DNA of 45,670 bases from Sporothrix humicola (GCA_021396245.1 WNYE01000148.1:4341-50010); one strand, 5' to 3'; positions 29,633 through 40,373 are shown, counted from the stretch's first letter. Notes: generated from the letters alone by a model not told the origin. Program-made: numbers and translations.

Positions 29633-32608
29633 GCAGTCGTCTCTTCTATTTCGGCCATCGTGCCTGTTTAATACATTTTTATTCAACTGTTCACTACACT
29701 CAACACGCCACTTTAACGAAATCAAAACATGACATGGGGGAACGGCAAAAATCAAAATGGGAAAAGGAAAGGGGAATCAAAAAGGGGCGGTCAACAGGGG
29801 GGACAAGGGACATAAAATCGGCGGGTGAAAAGGATGATGGTGGCGGTGACAGTTCATGTCTTGTTTAATGCTTTTCTGTTTCTCTTCGCATCTTCACCTC
29901 CTTCTTTCTCGCTACGTCTAGCCATCTTGTTTCTACCATATACCCCTTATCCTTTTATACATCAGACGAGAGAAGACATTTATTTCCAGCAAGCAAAATA
30001 ATAAGTTGATCATTGTTTAATATTGACTTTTTTAACATAAGAATTTTTTTTTTTTTTTTTTTCGTAACATCCTTTTTTTTTTTTCGTCAAATAAAAACGA
30101 CAAATTAACGGTTCATGTTAAACGATTGTCATTGAAATGTTTCATTTCAAACGTGAATATCAATATCTACAAACCACAAACTACAACAGAGCTCCATGAA
30201 CAGAAGAGCTCTAGGTAGATAAGCTCCCGGAAACAATGCACAATCGGATTGCCAGCAGTATGATGCACCACAGTCTTGAACACATATCGATGAGTATAAA
30301 ATACTGCTTGGTGTCTCGTCCGGATCATGGACGATCCCTGTCTTGTTTTGCAGGATGCACAATTCTTGGAAGTAGTCTATATCCTGAGGTCTTGTCCTTT
30401 GGGATACGATATCTCGTATGTACGATGCTCGACGTAGGACTTTGTACAAATAGGACGACTATTTACACAATTTCCTGACGATGCAGTGGAAAGCTCCTCT
30501 TTTGTCCGGACGGATGGCTATTTATACGAATACGCCGCCTGTCTGGTTGGCACGTTTTTGGAGTTGTCCTCTATTTTTCTTCTTTTTCTTCCTCTTTTTC
30601 TTCTTATCCCTGTGCATCGCACGTTATTTTGCCCTATTTTGACATGCAGCAGTTGCATTTTCCACTTGGCAGCGTCATCCAAGCCTACAAGTTGCTTTCT
30701 GGGATCTCTCTCCGCACAATCACTCCACACAAGGGTTCGTGTCGAGGGCTGTTTCTGTAAAAAGGGAGCTCGAACAAAAGTACCATTCTGGGCAGTGGGC
30801 TGGTTGGCTCTCTCGTGGGGGTCACACGATTGGGGGGCGTGTAAAAAAGGGAAGACGGAGGAGAGAAGTTGTCTGTCCGCTCAAGCGCACTCAAAGACGG
30901 TATCTCGACTTTTTCCATATTCTAATGCGCAGCCTCCCCTTCGATCAACTGTGACCCCTCCCAGTGTTCTTTTCCATAGGGCTCCATAACGGGAAAAGCC
31001 GAACTGGTTGTGCTGTGTTGGAGGCTGTTGAAGCTCCTTGTTCTCCGCGATTTCGACTGGTCAGCAAGAAAAGCACGCAGGACAATGGATTTAGTCGTTG
31101 CTTCGTTCAACAAGGTGGGAAAACTCCGTTTTGCTTGCTTTGTTTGGCAGCATGACCACTGACAGGTCGTTGATCGTTGAAAGCAAGTTATGGGTCTCGT
31201 AATTACAGGGCATTTTCAGGGCATCGTGCAGCAGGTTATTCTCTCCACACTTTCCGATAAGTCGGAGCTACCAGCTAAACGGAGCTTAGACGATGATATC
31301 GTCTTGTCCCACTGGCGATCTTCCGAGTGTCAACGAATAAGGAAGGCGTCTCGGGCGTGTTAACCGGCGGTGGGCGGCTGCTTTTCCAGGGCAATGCTCC
31401 ATGACGATGGTGACAGCGGAAAAGAGAAAAGATGTACAGCGCCAGGTACGGGGAAAGGCCATTACTGTCAAACTGTCGAATTGTCTCGGCCGTGCCTTCC
31501 TTCTCGTGCGAGACAGTCGAGCTCTCGCTCGACTCACTCGCTCTTTCTCCGGATCTTAACTCCTTGTTACCTCCAATCCCCAGGTCGTTTTGACTCGCCC
31601 TTTCCCTCCTCGACGGCTCTTAGGGGCAAGTCCGGCGTTAGAGTTTAACCTGTTGGTCGTGTTTCTCTTGTCAGGACCACCCCGCCTTGATCTCGAGCAT
31701 TGCGCATTTGTTGTGAACGGAGTTGTGCCTGTGGTATTAGTGATTTTGCCCGTTTTGACGCTCTAATTTAGCTTCGACTTGTGCCTTCCGTCACTGTCAC
31801 TCACTTTCCTGCCCTGACTGATCTCTGGTTCTTTCCGTCTTTTGCCTCCTTCCTTGCCCGCCTTTTCCTTAACCATCGTGCCTTCCCCATATAGGCTACT
31901 TCCATTGTAGTGTGAGCGGCTGGCGCCTGTTTTGATCTCATTCTGTGCTTTTGTCCACGTCTGTGGTGCCATGTGAAAGATTAACCCTCTGGCAGCTTTT
32001 GATTCCCCGGTCGCACCTTCCCACGTTTTGCTCCGCACTCCTTCCTCTTTTGACTGTCTTGTTCTTTCCATTTCTCATCTTTTGTCCTCCAATTCTTCCA
32101 TCTTCGCTTCCTTTTCACTTTCTCCCCATCTCGCACTTCCTTTCCTCCTCTCCCTGTCGTTATCTCTTTCCGCCGTGATACGCACAAAACCACTCTCAGG
32201 ACAGCCCACTTGCACTTGCAGCTGCAATTGCACTTTCCTGCCCCGCATACCACGCCAGGATCGCGCCTTCTTTTGAAACGATTACCCACCCATTTTCCTG
32301 ACCATTATCAAGAAAGTGTCCGAAGACAATCCGTCCCGGCCAATCCGGAATTCCAACGAGAAGGGGGGCAAGCTTTCTTCGTCTTACATCTTTTTTGTCG
32401 TCTCCATTCCCGGCACAATCGACAGAAAACCAGCAAACAGCTGTCCGAGTTCTCTTCCGCCCTGTCATGACGTTCCACGATTAACGTCACCGACTGATTG
32501 AGTTTCACACCAGGGCAAGCCCATTACAAATCGATCATTTTCACAAACAGCACCACCATAAAACACGGCAATTCCGACAACGCTCACTTTCGACACCACC
32601 ACACCACG
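29633..32608. other. Intergenic region and leader of the F-box gene
   Basis: The first 500 bp are AT-rich with T runs near 30043-30062, a likely 3' region of the transcription factor. An 8-bp inverted repeat TTGAAATG/CATTTCAA with a 3-nt loop is at 30132-30150. From about 31480 to 32300 the plus strand is pyrimidine-rich, as in the leaders of the other regulators here. ORFs up to 167 residues lack recognisable domains. Confidence 0.5.
30132..30150. repeat. Short perfect inverted repeat
   Basis: Arms TTGAAATG and CATTTCAA around TTT can form an 8-bp hairpin. It lies 500 bp past the transcription-factor stop in AT-rich DNA. Confidence 0.7.
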
Positions 32609-34723
32609 ATGTTACTGTTTTCGGACCTGCCTCTCGAGGTAGGCACCGCAATCCTGAGCTATGTGACGCCCAACGACCTGCTGTCGGTCAGCCTGGCCAG
32701 CAAGGGCATGCAGAGCTATGTCAAGGGCAACACGCAGCTGCACCGCCAGGTGTATCTCAACTACTTTGACAGGCCGGGGGGGCAACGCAAGGATGCGAGT
32801 GTGGACTGGGAGCAAGAGTTGACCGACTTTCGCCGGTTCCGGAGCCTCTGCCACAGCCAGAGCACCCACAAATCGCACGAGCTCGACTTTGTGGCCCGGC
32901 TGCTCAAAAAGTACCTGGGCGTGGCGCCGGAAACAGTGAAAGGCAGCCTCAGTTTTGGACTGGAAGGGCGGACGTACCGCAACGCGGGCCACCTGGCCCG
33001 GCTCATTTATGGACGGCGCAACTACGACGGCTTCTTTTGCCAGTCGTTTCTGTTTGACCGGATGCGGCACGCGGCGGCTCTTTTGACAGGCAGATCCACA
33101 GCGACGACGGCGACGGCCTCTTCCACAGGTTCGGGGTCCTCTGGGGCATCCTCGTCCTCGTCGACAACACCTTCACAACGGACACGGCCTGCTCCCCTCG
33201 CCTACCCGCCAACCCCGCAAGCGCGCCACCAGACGAGCGCCGAGCTGCACTGTTTGCTGGGCGCGGTCCTGCTCAAGTGCTTCGTGACGTCGGACCACGT
33301 CGCCGACGTGTACCCGTACGCAGTCAGCAAGGTCTACGACATGCGCGAGTACCAGCGGGCGAGTCTGTGGGGCCCCTTTATGGCGGACGGGTCGGGCAAT
33401 GTGGACTGGGAGAAGCTGGAGGCGATTATGATTGTGCTGCGCTACAATATCCTCAAAAAGGGCTTCTTCCGGTACTCGGTGATCTCGGCGTACTGGAACA
33501 ATACGTTCCAGGGCAGTTCGCCGGGCAGCTACCGTCCGCTGGTGGGGTTTATGGATAATTTGCCGGACGACAGTGTGCCGCTGGACGCCCAGGATCCGTA
33601 CGGCGTGACGGGCACGTGGATGCGGCTGGTGAGTTTTCTGGACTATTCGGATTTCTTTGGGTTCAATTTCCCAGACGAAGGCAGCCGATACGACGTGCCG
33701 GACAACGTGCCCAAGCCTTTGTTTGAGTCGGAGGAGGAGCTGCGGATGATTGTCATGCGCATCAAGGTGACCAAGATTGAGTGGCCAAACAAGCAGGGCG
33801 AGGGCGAGGGCGAGGCCAGCGAGCGAAACGAGGACCAAAACCAAAACAACTCGCTGGAGGTCAATGACGGCGAGTACGACAACACGCACCCAGACTTCCC
33901 GATTGTGCACTTCCGCGGCGCGTCGCACAGCATCGACCACCCGTGGGACGAGAACGCCAACTCGGGCCTGTATGGGACGGTGCGCACCACCCGGGAAGGC
34001 CAGATCCGGTGGACGACGTTCTCGACGTTTGGCGGCGAGCCGCGGTGGCGCAGCGAGGGCATCCAGGTGGGCGGTCGGCGGTCTGGGCGGGGCGTGCTGG
34101 GCAACTGGTTCACGTCCAACTACGACCGGCAAGGACCGTGTGGCCCGACGGCCTTTTGGAAGGTGCACAACAAGGACCGGGGTGCGGGTGCGGGGACGTC
34201 GACGGGTACGCCGAACAACGAGAACGCAAACGCCAATGGCAATGCCAACGTAACGGCCTTTCCCGGCGGCAACATGCAGTCCATGATGTACCTGCTGAAC
34301 AATAACAACACGACAGAGTATGCCCAGGCGCCGAACGGGCATGGGTCGGGGTTGCGGGGTATCGGTGTGCAACGCCCGTCGGGGCCGACCACACGAGCGA
34401 CGACAGCATCGGCGAGTGCCGACAGGACGACGCCGGGGGCTGCCGGGCCAAGTACGGGCCCCAGCAACCGCCCATCGTCCTCGCCCTCTTCCTCCTCCTC
34501 TGACCCCGACGACGGCGTGTTTGAGGGCGCCAACGAAGAGGACGAGCCGCCCATCAGCCTGCTGCCGACCTTCCAGGAGCCGCGCCGCTTCTACGCGTAC
34601 TTTGAGCTGCCGATGGGCAGTTTCCTGGAGGCGCAGATCCAGATGGTGGACCAGCTCGGCAGCGCCACCGGCCTGTGGGGCGACGGCGACAGCGACGACG
34701 ACGACGGGCCGTTTGAGGCGTAG
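32609..34723 (+). CDS. F-box domain protein
   Basis: A 704-residue intron-free ORF from ATG 32609 (CACGATG). Upstream in-frame codons begin from TTG and look like leader. An F-box occupies about residues 3-45 (LFSDLPLEVGTAILSYVTPNDLLSVSLASK), predicting a Skp1-binding substrate receptor of an SCF ubiquitin ligase. The rest is a large fungal region with conserved-looking blocks (AGHLARLIYGRRNYDGFF, DPYGVTGTWMRLVSFLDYSD, WFTSNYDRQGPCGPTAFWKV) interrupted by low-complexity inserts: Ser/Thr near 200, Glu/Asn near 430, Asn-Ala repeats near 540 and Ser/Pro near 630. It ends in an acidic tail (GDGDSDDDDGPFEA). The substrate is unknown. The 399-residue ORF on the opposite strand is a shadow. Confidence 0.9.
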   Translation: MLLFSDLPLEVGTAILSYVTPNDLLSVSLASKGMQSYVKGNTQLHRQVYLNYFDRPGGQRKDASVDWEQELTDFRRFRSLCHSQSTHKSHELDFVARLLKKYLGVAPETVKGSLSFGLEGRTYRNAGHLARLIYGRRNYDGFFCQSFLFDRMRHAAALLTGRSTATTATASSTGSGSSGASSSSSTTPSQRTRPAPLAYPPTPQARHQTSAELHCLLGAVLLKCFVTSDHVADVYPYAVSKVYDMREYQRASLWGPFMADGSGNVDWEKLEAIMIVLRYNILKKGFFRYSVISAYWNNTFQGSSPGSYRPLVGFMDNLPDDSVPLDAQDPYGVTGTWMRLVSFLDYSDFFGFNFPDEGSRYDVPDNVPKPLFESEEELRMIVMRIKVTKIEWPNKQGEGEGEASERNEDQNQNNSLEVNDGEYDNTHPDFPIVHFRGASHSIDHPWDENANSGLYGTVRTTREGQIRWTTFSTFGGEPRWRSEGIQVGGRRSGRGVLGNWFTSNYDRQGPCGPTAFWKVHNKDRGAGAGTSTGTPNNENANANGNANVTAFPGGNMQSMMYLLNNNNTTEYAQAPNGHGSGLRGIGVQRPSGPTTRATTASASADRTTPGAAGPSTGPSNRPSSSPSSSSSDPDDGVFEGANEEDEPPISLLPTFQEPRRFYAYFELPMGSFLEAQIQMVDQLGSATGLWGDGDSDDDDGPFEA

Positions 34724-35014
34724 GATGGGTGGTCTTGACGGTCTTGTCTGATATTTTGGTATTTGGTATTTGGTATTTGGATTCTTGGTCTTGATCTTGA
34801 TGTGATGTCTATATACAGTCTATTTGCATCGTTGGCGGTTGGTAGTCCAGTCCAGTTGGTAGTTTTTGAAGATACCCATTTTCTTTTGTCCTCTGGTCCT
34901 CGCTCCGCTCGTCTTTTTCCCTCGCTCCGCTCGCGTTGGTATTCGTCACTCTCCCCCCTCACTGCTCACTTCGTTCGCAGCTCGTTCGCAGCTCGTTCGC
35001 AGCCGTTCGTCTTG
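34724..35014. other. Convergent 3' region with short repeats
   Basis: Between the F-box stop and the thioesterase stop. It has TATTTGG repeats (34757-34780), two copies of CCTCGCTCCGCTCG (within 34896-34933) and the 11-bp unit CTCGTTCGCAG twice in tandem (34981-35002) after a partial copy. The first CTCGCTCCGCTCG copy matches the SAP30-intron element in reverse complement. Confidence 0.75.
34896..35002. repeat. CGCTCCGCTCG and CTCGTTCGCAG repeats
   Basis: GTCCTCGCTCCGCTCG at 34896-34911 is 15/16 identical to the reverse complement of the element duplicated in the SAP30 intron. A second copy is at 34920-34933. The 11-bp CTCGTTCGCAG array follows, ending 12 nt before the thioesterase stop codon. 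Confidence 0.8.
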
Positions 35015-35660
35015 CTACAGCTTTGGCGACGGCACCACCTCCGGATCCAGAATCACCTTGCCGTGCTCACACGTCGCCAGCACCGCGCCGTCTTTTGCCC
35101 GCCTCAGCACGCCTCGGAGGGACGACATGCGCTTGCCCGCGTGCACCTGCTCGCACTCCATCAAGACTTCGCTCCCCATCGGCGCCGGCCGCACATATGT
35201 GACCGCCAGCGTGCGCGACACGCCGAGCCGCTGCCACGACCTGAGGAGCTTCTCCTCGTCGGAATCATCTGAGGAGGCGGCGCTGCCAGGCTCCTCGGTG
35301 GGCACGAGCGCCATGGCGAGACTGGTGGAAAAGTCAAACAGGGCGGCCGTCGCGCCGCCGTGCATGTTGCCTAATCGATTGCAGTGCTCGGGCTGGACGG
35401 TGTAGCGGAAGACGACGCGCGGCGGGTGGTGGTGGACGGCGGCAGTCTCGAAATCGTCGGCGGACACGAGGGACAAATGGGGGATAAAGGACGAGATGAA
35501 GTCCTGGGGGAGAGGTTATGTTAGTAAACAAAGACTGGCGTGGTGCCATCTACCTGCTGCGCCAATCGCAACCTACACGCATGCCGGCGGCGTCGAGGGA
35601 GGCAATCATCTCGAGCAGCCTTTCGATGCGCACGGCGTTGGTCATCGTGGAGCCAGCCAT
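35015..35660 (-). CDS. Hotdog-fold acyl-CoA thioesterase (PaaI/ACOT13-like)
   Basis: Two exons on the minus strand: 35660-35577 (28 codons) and 35503-35015, with a 73-nt intron (donor GTAGGT, branch TTACTAACA, acceptor CCCCCAG), giving 190 residues. Exon 1 begins MAGSTMTNAVRIERLLEMI. Exon 2 holds the thioesterase superfamily core: a beta strand VVFRYTVQPEHCNRLGNM, the HGGATAALFDFSTSLAMAL hotdog helix with the His-Gly-Gly turn and the usual acidic residue in FDF, then TLAVTYVRPAPMGSEVLMECE and a final strand. A Ser/Asp/Glu-rich insert follows the helix (SAASSDDSDEEK). The family hydrolyses acyl-CoA or aryl-CoA thioesters as a tetramer in cytosol or mitochondria; the substrate is unknown. Without exon 1 the reading would start from a non-ATG codon. 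Confidence 0.9.
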
Positions 35661-36593
35661 GGTGACGGTGGTGTGTGAGTGTTTGTGTTGAAGATAGGAG
35701 AGATGAGGAGAAAAGGGAAGAAAGAAGGAAGAAAAGAAAAGAAAGAAACAAAGTGCTTTATCAAGATCCAGCCGGCGTCGCGTCTTCTTCTAGCTCGTGC
35801 TCCCCAGTCCCCAGATTTCGGAGGCTTGGTGGTGCGGGGATTCCGTTATGCTATCGGAGACGAAAAGGTGCCCCGAAAAGGCCGAAATACAGGGGTTACA
35901 GTGGTGATTGCGAACTGGATCGGCAGATCTCAGTGGGATTCTTTCAGTTCTTACAGTTCTCACGGTTTGTACTGCGCTCCTCCCCTGCTGATAACGGTTA
36001 GTGGGATACGATTTCCAGTGCAACCCCCAGCTGTTTGTTGGTGTTGGTTTGGCACGAGTTGTGCCTCGGCAATCCTTCTACAATCCCCCAACCCACACTG
36101 AGCCACAGTTCTCATCAAACATGAAAAGCCAAGACGCCTTATGTAACATGAGTCGGACCTAAATTTATCGAATTCGAATTGGCAGCTGGCATTGTGCGTC
36201 ATGACATGCCTTGCCAAACACGACACAATAAACACAGCCCAGGCTGCCTGGGTAAACCGGCAACATCTTGTAGGTTGAAGACGTAAATGAGCTGGAATTC
36301 GTTTTGAGCCGAGATGTAGATGCGATTGAACGAGAAACACCAAAAAAAGAAATAAAGAAAAAAAAAAGAAGAAAAAAAACCTCCACGACTCCCCTTGGAC
36401 TCCTTCTTTTTGCTTTGATAAACAAGAATGCTGATGCGAGGAAACAACTGTGACCAAAGCCATGATGAAATGTGAAGATAACCAAAAGAAGAAAAAAGAA
36501 AGCCTCCAACAATGATGATAACCAAAAGACTAGATACAGATAAAAATGACAAATATACCAAAATACAAATATGCTCCTCCACTCGCCCTAACC
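35661..36593. other. Intergenic region between two minus-strand genes
   Basis: It includes the thioesterase promoter (purine-rich on plus, 35690-35755) and the 3' side of the Zn2Cys6 factor with A-rich tracts near 36340-36380. No protein-like ORF was found. Confidence 0.55.
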
Positions 36594-39500
36594 TCAATGC
36601 TGGTACATGCCGGGGTAGTTGCCGCCCTGGCTGGTTGGCACCTGTCCTCCCTGACTCGGCGCGCCGCCCTGACTGCCGCGGCCGGGACCGTGGCCATGGC
36701 CGTGGCCGACAGACCCGGGCGTCGAGCCCGGTCCGTTCTGACTTGACGTCTGCCCCGGTGTCTGTCCCTGGCCCGGTGTTTGGCCCTGCCCCTGCCCGTT
36801 GTTGTACGAGTCGTTTTGCATAAAGAAGCTCCAGTCCATGGGGCCAAAGTCCATGGTGTCGGGCACGCCGCCGACACCGACGCCGACGCCGACGCCGACG
36901 TTGGACACGCCCGACACATTGGGCATCATGGGGGCGTTGACGTCAAAGTACTGGCCACCCTGCCCACCCTGGGCTTGTCCTCCCTGTCCACCTCCTCCAC
37001 TTTGCCCTCCTCCACCCGGTGTATTGGAATACACCCCGTGTACTTGGTGCGCGTGATGCTGATGCTGCTGGTGGGCATGCATCTGGTGCTGCTGCTGCTG
37101 CTGCTGCGTCTGAGACTGGTGCTGCTGCGCTTGATGCTGCTGGCTCGGCTGCCCCGCGGGCGGCGACGAGGTGGTCGAAGACGCCGACGATGGATGCAGA
37201 CCCTGCGCAAGCTGTTGCTGTGATTGGCTTTGCTGTGACTGGCCTTGTTGTTGCTGTTGTTGCTGCTGTTGTCGAGATACCGACTCCTCCATCACGATTT
37301 CCTCCTCTCGATTACCGTTACCGTTGCTGCTGACACTGTTGCCGTTTCCTGCACTCGCCGTTGGCAGTGGCCGTTGCGGCGGGGGCCCGTTACCTGCACT
37401 ACCCGAACTGCTCTGCGCGATCGCCTGCTGCTGCGCGGCCGCCATGCCTGGATTCAGCTTGGGCAGCGTCTGCCGCAGCAGCTGGATAAACTTGGGCGCC
37501 TTGCGCGTGCGGCCGGCCTGTGCCTCGGCGGCCTCGTGGGCGTCCCAGGCCTTGATAAAGAGACCGCCAAACGCGACATGGATGGGGCTCCGCAGGTTGC
37601 GGATCAGGCCGCGCCGCTCGTGGTTTTCCGTAATGGCAGCCCAGGCTCTCTCGACCAGATCGCCCGATTTGCGCGTGCGCAGCTCAATGACGATAAACAT
37701 GTAGGCCGGGAAGGGGAAGTGCATGTACGTGTACCAGGCGAAACCTCTGAGAGATTCGGCGCTCTGCATGATGTTGTCGTACTCGACCATGTTGATGGCC
37801 TCGATGAACAGCGTGTCGCGCTCGGCGTCGTCGACGACGGGCGGCGCAGGCGGCGGCGGCGGAACGGGTGGTGCGAGATGGGAGTGGGCTTGCGGAGGAG
37901 GCGGGCCGTAGGTGGGCTGCATAGGATTGCCTCCCATGCCCATCATACCGGGACCTCCCATGCCTCCCATCATGCCCATGCCGCCCATGCCACCCATTCC
38001 GCCCATCATCCCGCCCATGCCTCCCATCATCCCACCCATCATGCCCCCCATGCCGCCCATAATGCCGCCCATACTGCCCATCATGTTGCCCATCCCGCCG
38101 CCCATGCCGCCCATCATGTCGTCCATGTCAGCACCGCCCATCATGCCGCCGCCCATACCCGGGCCGGGACCGCCTCCTCCCCCGAAACCGCCCATGCCTC
38201 CTAGGCCGCCAAAACTGCTCATGCCGCCCATGGACGGACTGAAGCTGTTGGGGCCCACGTGGTTCATGATGGGCGTGGAGGTGTCGGAGGAGGGCGACGA
38301 GCCGGAATTGTTGTTCTGGGAAGCGGCGGCGGCGGCATTGTTGGCGGCCGCGGCCGGCCCGTTGCGCGCCAAAAAGTTGATCACGCGCATTTTGGACAGG
38401 GCCTGCCGCGTCATCATGAGCGTGAAAAAGTGCATGGGGATTTTGGGGTCGCACGACTTGAGGTACGTGTTCTCAATGTAGTTGCAGTAGCTTTCGGGGT
38501 CGCTGGGTAGCGTCTGGTTGACAATGTGCGTGACGACATCGGGCGAGCTGGGGCTGGGCGAGTAGTGGAACTTGCGGGTAGCGGCGGCGACGGTCGCGGC
38601 GGCGCTGCCTGGCGGTGGGGGCGGTCCGGACGTGGAAGCGACGGCCGAGTTGTTGTTGTTGTTGTTGTTGCCAGGGCCAGTCGCCGATGACGAGGGGTTG
38701 CCTGACGATGTGCCGGGGTTGCTTGTGGGCGCGGCAGCGGGTGATCCACCACTGGTGTTGCTGTTGCTGCCGCTGCCAGAGCCGTTGCCGGTGTTCTGGT
38801 TGTTGGGGTTGTTGTTACCCCCATTGGAGGCCGGATTTGGGGGCCCAGAGTCCGGACTACCGGCAGCGGTGCACATTTCCACGCGCGTCAAACAGAAAAG
38901 CATCTCGGTCGGGCCGACATAGGGCGTGGGCGCGTCCTTGGCATGCAGGTGCAGGTCGGTGTCGTTGATATTCAGAGGAAACTTGGTGTCGGCGTTGCTG
39001 CTCGACAGCGCCGTAATGGTGGAGCCGGTGATCTCGGCAATGCGCTTGTCAAACACAACAATCTGCCACCACAGACGGCGCCGCAGCTCGACCTCAAAGG
39101 GCGGGAGGCCAAACTGCGCGCCGTCGCGGTGCAGGCCCAGCCGCTGGGCGACGCGCACAGCAATGCCAATCAGACAGAAGAGCGAGCGCGGGTCGACATA
39201 CTGGCGCACGCAAATCTGCGACTGTTGGTATGTGGGCAGCGCGATTGGAATTAAACTTACTAGGTAGAGGAAGTACGCCTGCAGCACGACCAAATCAGGA
39301 CTGCGCATAAAGCCGGCGTTGATGAGCGCCTGCTGCGCGGCGCGATGGAACCGCGCAAGCAGGCGCGCCTTCTCCTCGTCAAACGTGCTCTGCACGTCCT
39401 CCTCGCTCATGGACGTAATGGCAATAAAGTAAATGGAAAACATGAGCGCCTCGAGCGGGCGCGGGATCTTGGCGACGTTTGCGCCCGCCTCAATGATCTG

Positions 39501-40373
39501 CGCCTGCAGCGTCTGTGTGTGTGTGACCTTGAGCAGTGGGTTGACGTTGGTCAGGTAAATCTGCCACAGCTGGAAGATCTGGATGCCCGGCGGGTGGTAC
39601 TCTGTCACTTTGGTCGTCTGCCCGCCAATGACAAAGGGGAAGCCGTCCTGGTTGTCAAACATGCTGTCAAACGCATGGTGGATCGTCGAGCCCTCGACGT
39701 CGTCGTCGGACGAATCGTCGTCGTCGCGCAGCGTGTCCTCGTTGGACGACCGGTACGACCATTTGAGGCGTTCCCGCTCGGCCGCCGATGCCGCGTTGGC
39801 TTCCGACGAGTACTCTTGGTTGCTCGACGAGGGGGATGTCTTGAGCCCCACCAGGTCGTTTTGCAGTTCGTCGACTTCGTCAATGGTAGAATGGTGTCCG
39901 TGGCCGTGTCCGTGAGATCCGCTGTGAGAATCATACACAGGGTCAAACGACACGCCGTGCTGGGCCAGCAGGGCCTCGTACCGCCGCAGCCGCTCCACCA
40001 GCTCGCGCTCGTGCGGCTTCTTCTTGCGCCGTCGCGGCGGCTGCGGCGGGACCACGCGGCACTCCACCTGCGCCTTGACGCAGTTGGCGCATGGCTTGTT
40101 CTTGTCGCACCGCACCTTGCGCTGCTGGCACAAGACGCACGAGTGGCCGCGCGTCAGCTTGTTGACGACTGCGGCGTCTGCAGCGGACATTTGTTGTTGT
40201 TGTGTTTGTTGTGGTTGCATCTGCGGCATGCCCATATGTTGTTGGGCCTGTGCCTGGTGTTGCTGATGTTGTTGATGTTGGTTCTGATTATGTTGGCCCA
40301 TGTGGGGGCCGGATCCGAGACCCGGGCCCGGCATGGGCACCCCCTGTGGAGAGGGTGTCTCGCCAGCGTCCAT
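36594..40373 (-). CDS. Zn2Cys6 transcription factor with fungal MHR domain
   Basis: The minus-strand ORF from ATG 40373 is open for 1259 residues. I propose a 45-nt in-frame intron at 39260-39216, giving 1244 residues, because removal restores the MHR motif LYL-ICVRQYVDPRS. A Gln/His-rich start precedes a complete zinc cluster, C79-x2-C82-x6-C89-x5-C95-x2-C98-x6-C105, followed by a basic stretch (PRRRKKK) and a short coiled-coil-like ELVERLRRYEALL. The MHR domain starts near residue 260 (GIQIFQLWQIYLTNVNPLLKVTH) with AQRLGLHRDGAQFG and RRRLWWQIVVFDKRIAEITGS. Inserts of Asn/Gly/Ser, Gly-Met repeats (DNA about 37930-38240), poly-Gln and a VGVGVGVGVG run interrupt and follow it. Late structured blocks include YSPSPSSPDVV and LHFFTLMMTRQAL-like text. 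A nuclear regulator with unknown targets. Confidence 0.93.
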   Translation of the reverse strand: MDAGETPSPQGVPMPGPGLGSGPHMGQHNQNQHQQHQQHQAQAQQHMGMPQMQPQQTQQQQMSAADAAVVNKLTRGHSCVLCQQRKVRCDKNKPCANCVKAQVECRVVPPQPPRRRKKKPHERELVERLRRYEALLAQHGVSFDPVYDSHSGSHGHGHGHHSTIDEVDELQNDLVGLKTSPSSSNQEYSSEANAASAAERERLKWSYRSSNEDTLRDDDDSSDDDVEGSTIHHAFDSMFDNQDGFPFVIGGQTTKVTEYHPPGIQIFQLWQIYLTNVNPLLKVTHTQTLQAQIIEAGANVAKIPRPLEALMFSIYFIAITSMSEEDVQSTFDEEKARLLARFHRAAQQALINAGFMRSPDLVVLQAYFLYLVSLIPIALPTYQQSQICVRQYVDPRSLFCLIGIAVRVAQRLGLHRDGAQFGLPPFEVELRRRLWWQIVVFDKRIAEITGSTITALSSSNADTKFPLNINDTDLHLHAKDAPTPYVGPTEMLFCLTRVEMCTAAGSPDSGPPNPASNGGNNNPNNQNTGNGSGSGSNSNTSGGSPAAAPTSNPGTSSGNPSSSATGPGNNNNNNNSAVASTSGPPPPPGSAAATVAAATRKFHYSPSPSSPDVVTHIVNQTLPSDPESYCNYIENTYLKSCDPKIPMHFFTLMMTRQALSKMRVINFLARNGPAAAANNAAAAASQNNNSGSSPSSDTSTPIMNHVGPNSFSPSMGGMSSFGGLGGMGGFGGGGGPGPGMGGGMMGGADMDDMMGGMGGGMGNMMGSMGGIMGGMGGMMGGMMGGMGGMMGGMGGMGGMGMMGGMGGPGMMGMGGNPMQPTYGPPPPQAHSHLAPPVPPPPPAPPVVDDAERDTLFIEAINMVEYDNIMQSAESLRGFAWYTYMHFPFPAYMFIVIELRTRKSGDLVERAWAAITENHERRGLIRNLRSPIHVAFGGLFIKAWDAHEAAEAQAGRTRKAPKFIQLLRQTLPKLNPGMAAAQQQAIAQSSSGSAGNGPPPQRPLPTASAGNGNSVSSNGNGNREEEIVMEESVSRQQQQQQQQQGQSQQSQSQQQLAQGLHPSSASSTTSSPPAGQPSQQHQAQQHQSQTQQQQQQHQMHAHQQHQHHAHQVHGVYSNTPGGGGQSGGGGQGGQAQGGQGGQYFDVNAPMMPNVSGVSNVGVGVGVGVGGVPDTMDFGPMDWSFFMQNDSYNNGQGQGQTPGQGQTPGQTSSQNGPGSTPGSVGHGHGHGPGRGSQGGAPSQGGQVPTSQGGNYPGMYQH
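37920..38240 (-). repeat. Gly-Met-rich repeat inside the Zn2Cys6 factor
   Basis: Reads as GGMMGGMGGM-type repeats on the coding strand, from CCCAT/GCC units on the plus strand. About 100 residues of almost only Gly and Met, with a few Ser, Phe, Asp and Pro, sit between two conserved parts of the protein. Confidence 0.9.
39216..39260 (-). other. Candidate 45-nt in-frame intron
   Basis: On the minus strand this segment begins GTAAGT and ends TCGCAG, has no stop and is a multiple of three, so ORF calling reads through it as VSLIPIALPTYQQSQ. Removing it joins LQAYFLYL to ICVRQYVDPRS, which matches the usual MHR spacing. An alternative acceptor at 39222 would give a 39-nt intron. Confidence 0.65.

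Noticed and set aside
33173..34372. A 399-residue minus-strand ORF opposite the F-box gene
   Set aside because: Arg/His/Val-rich shadow caused by third-position GC bias on the real strand.
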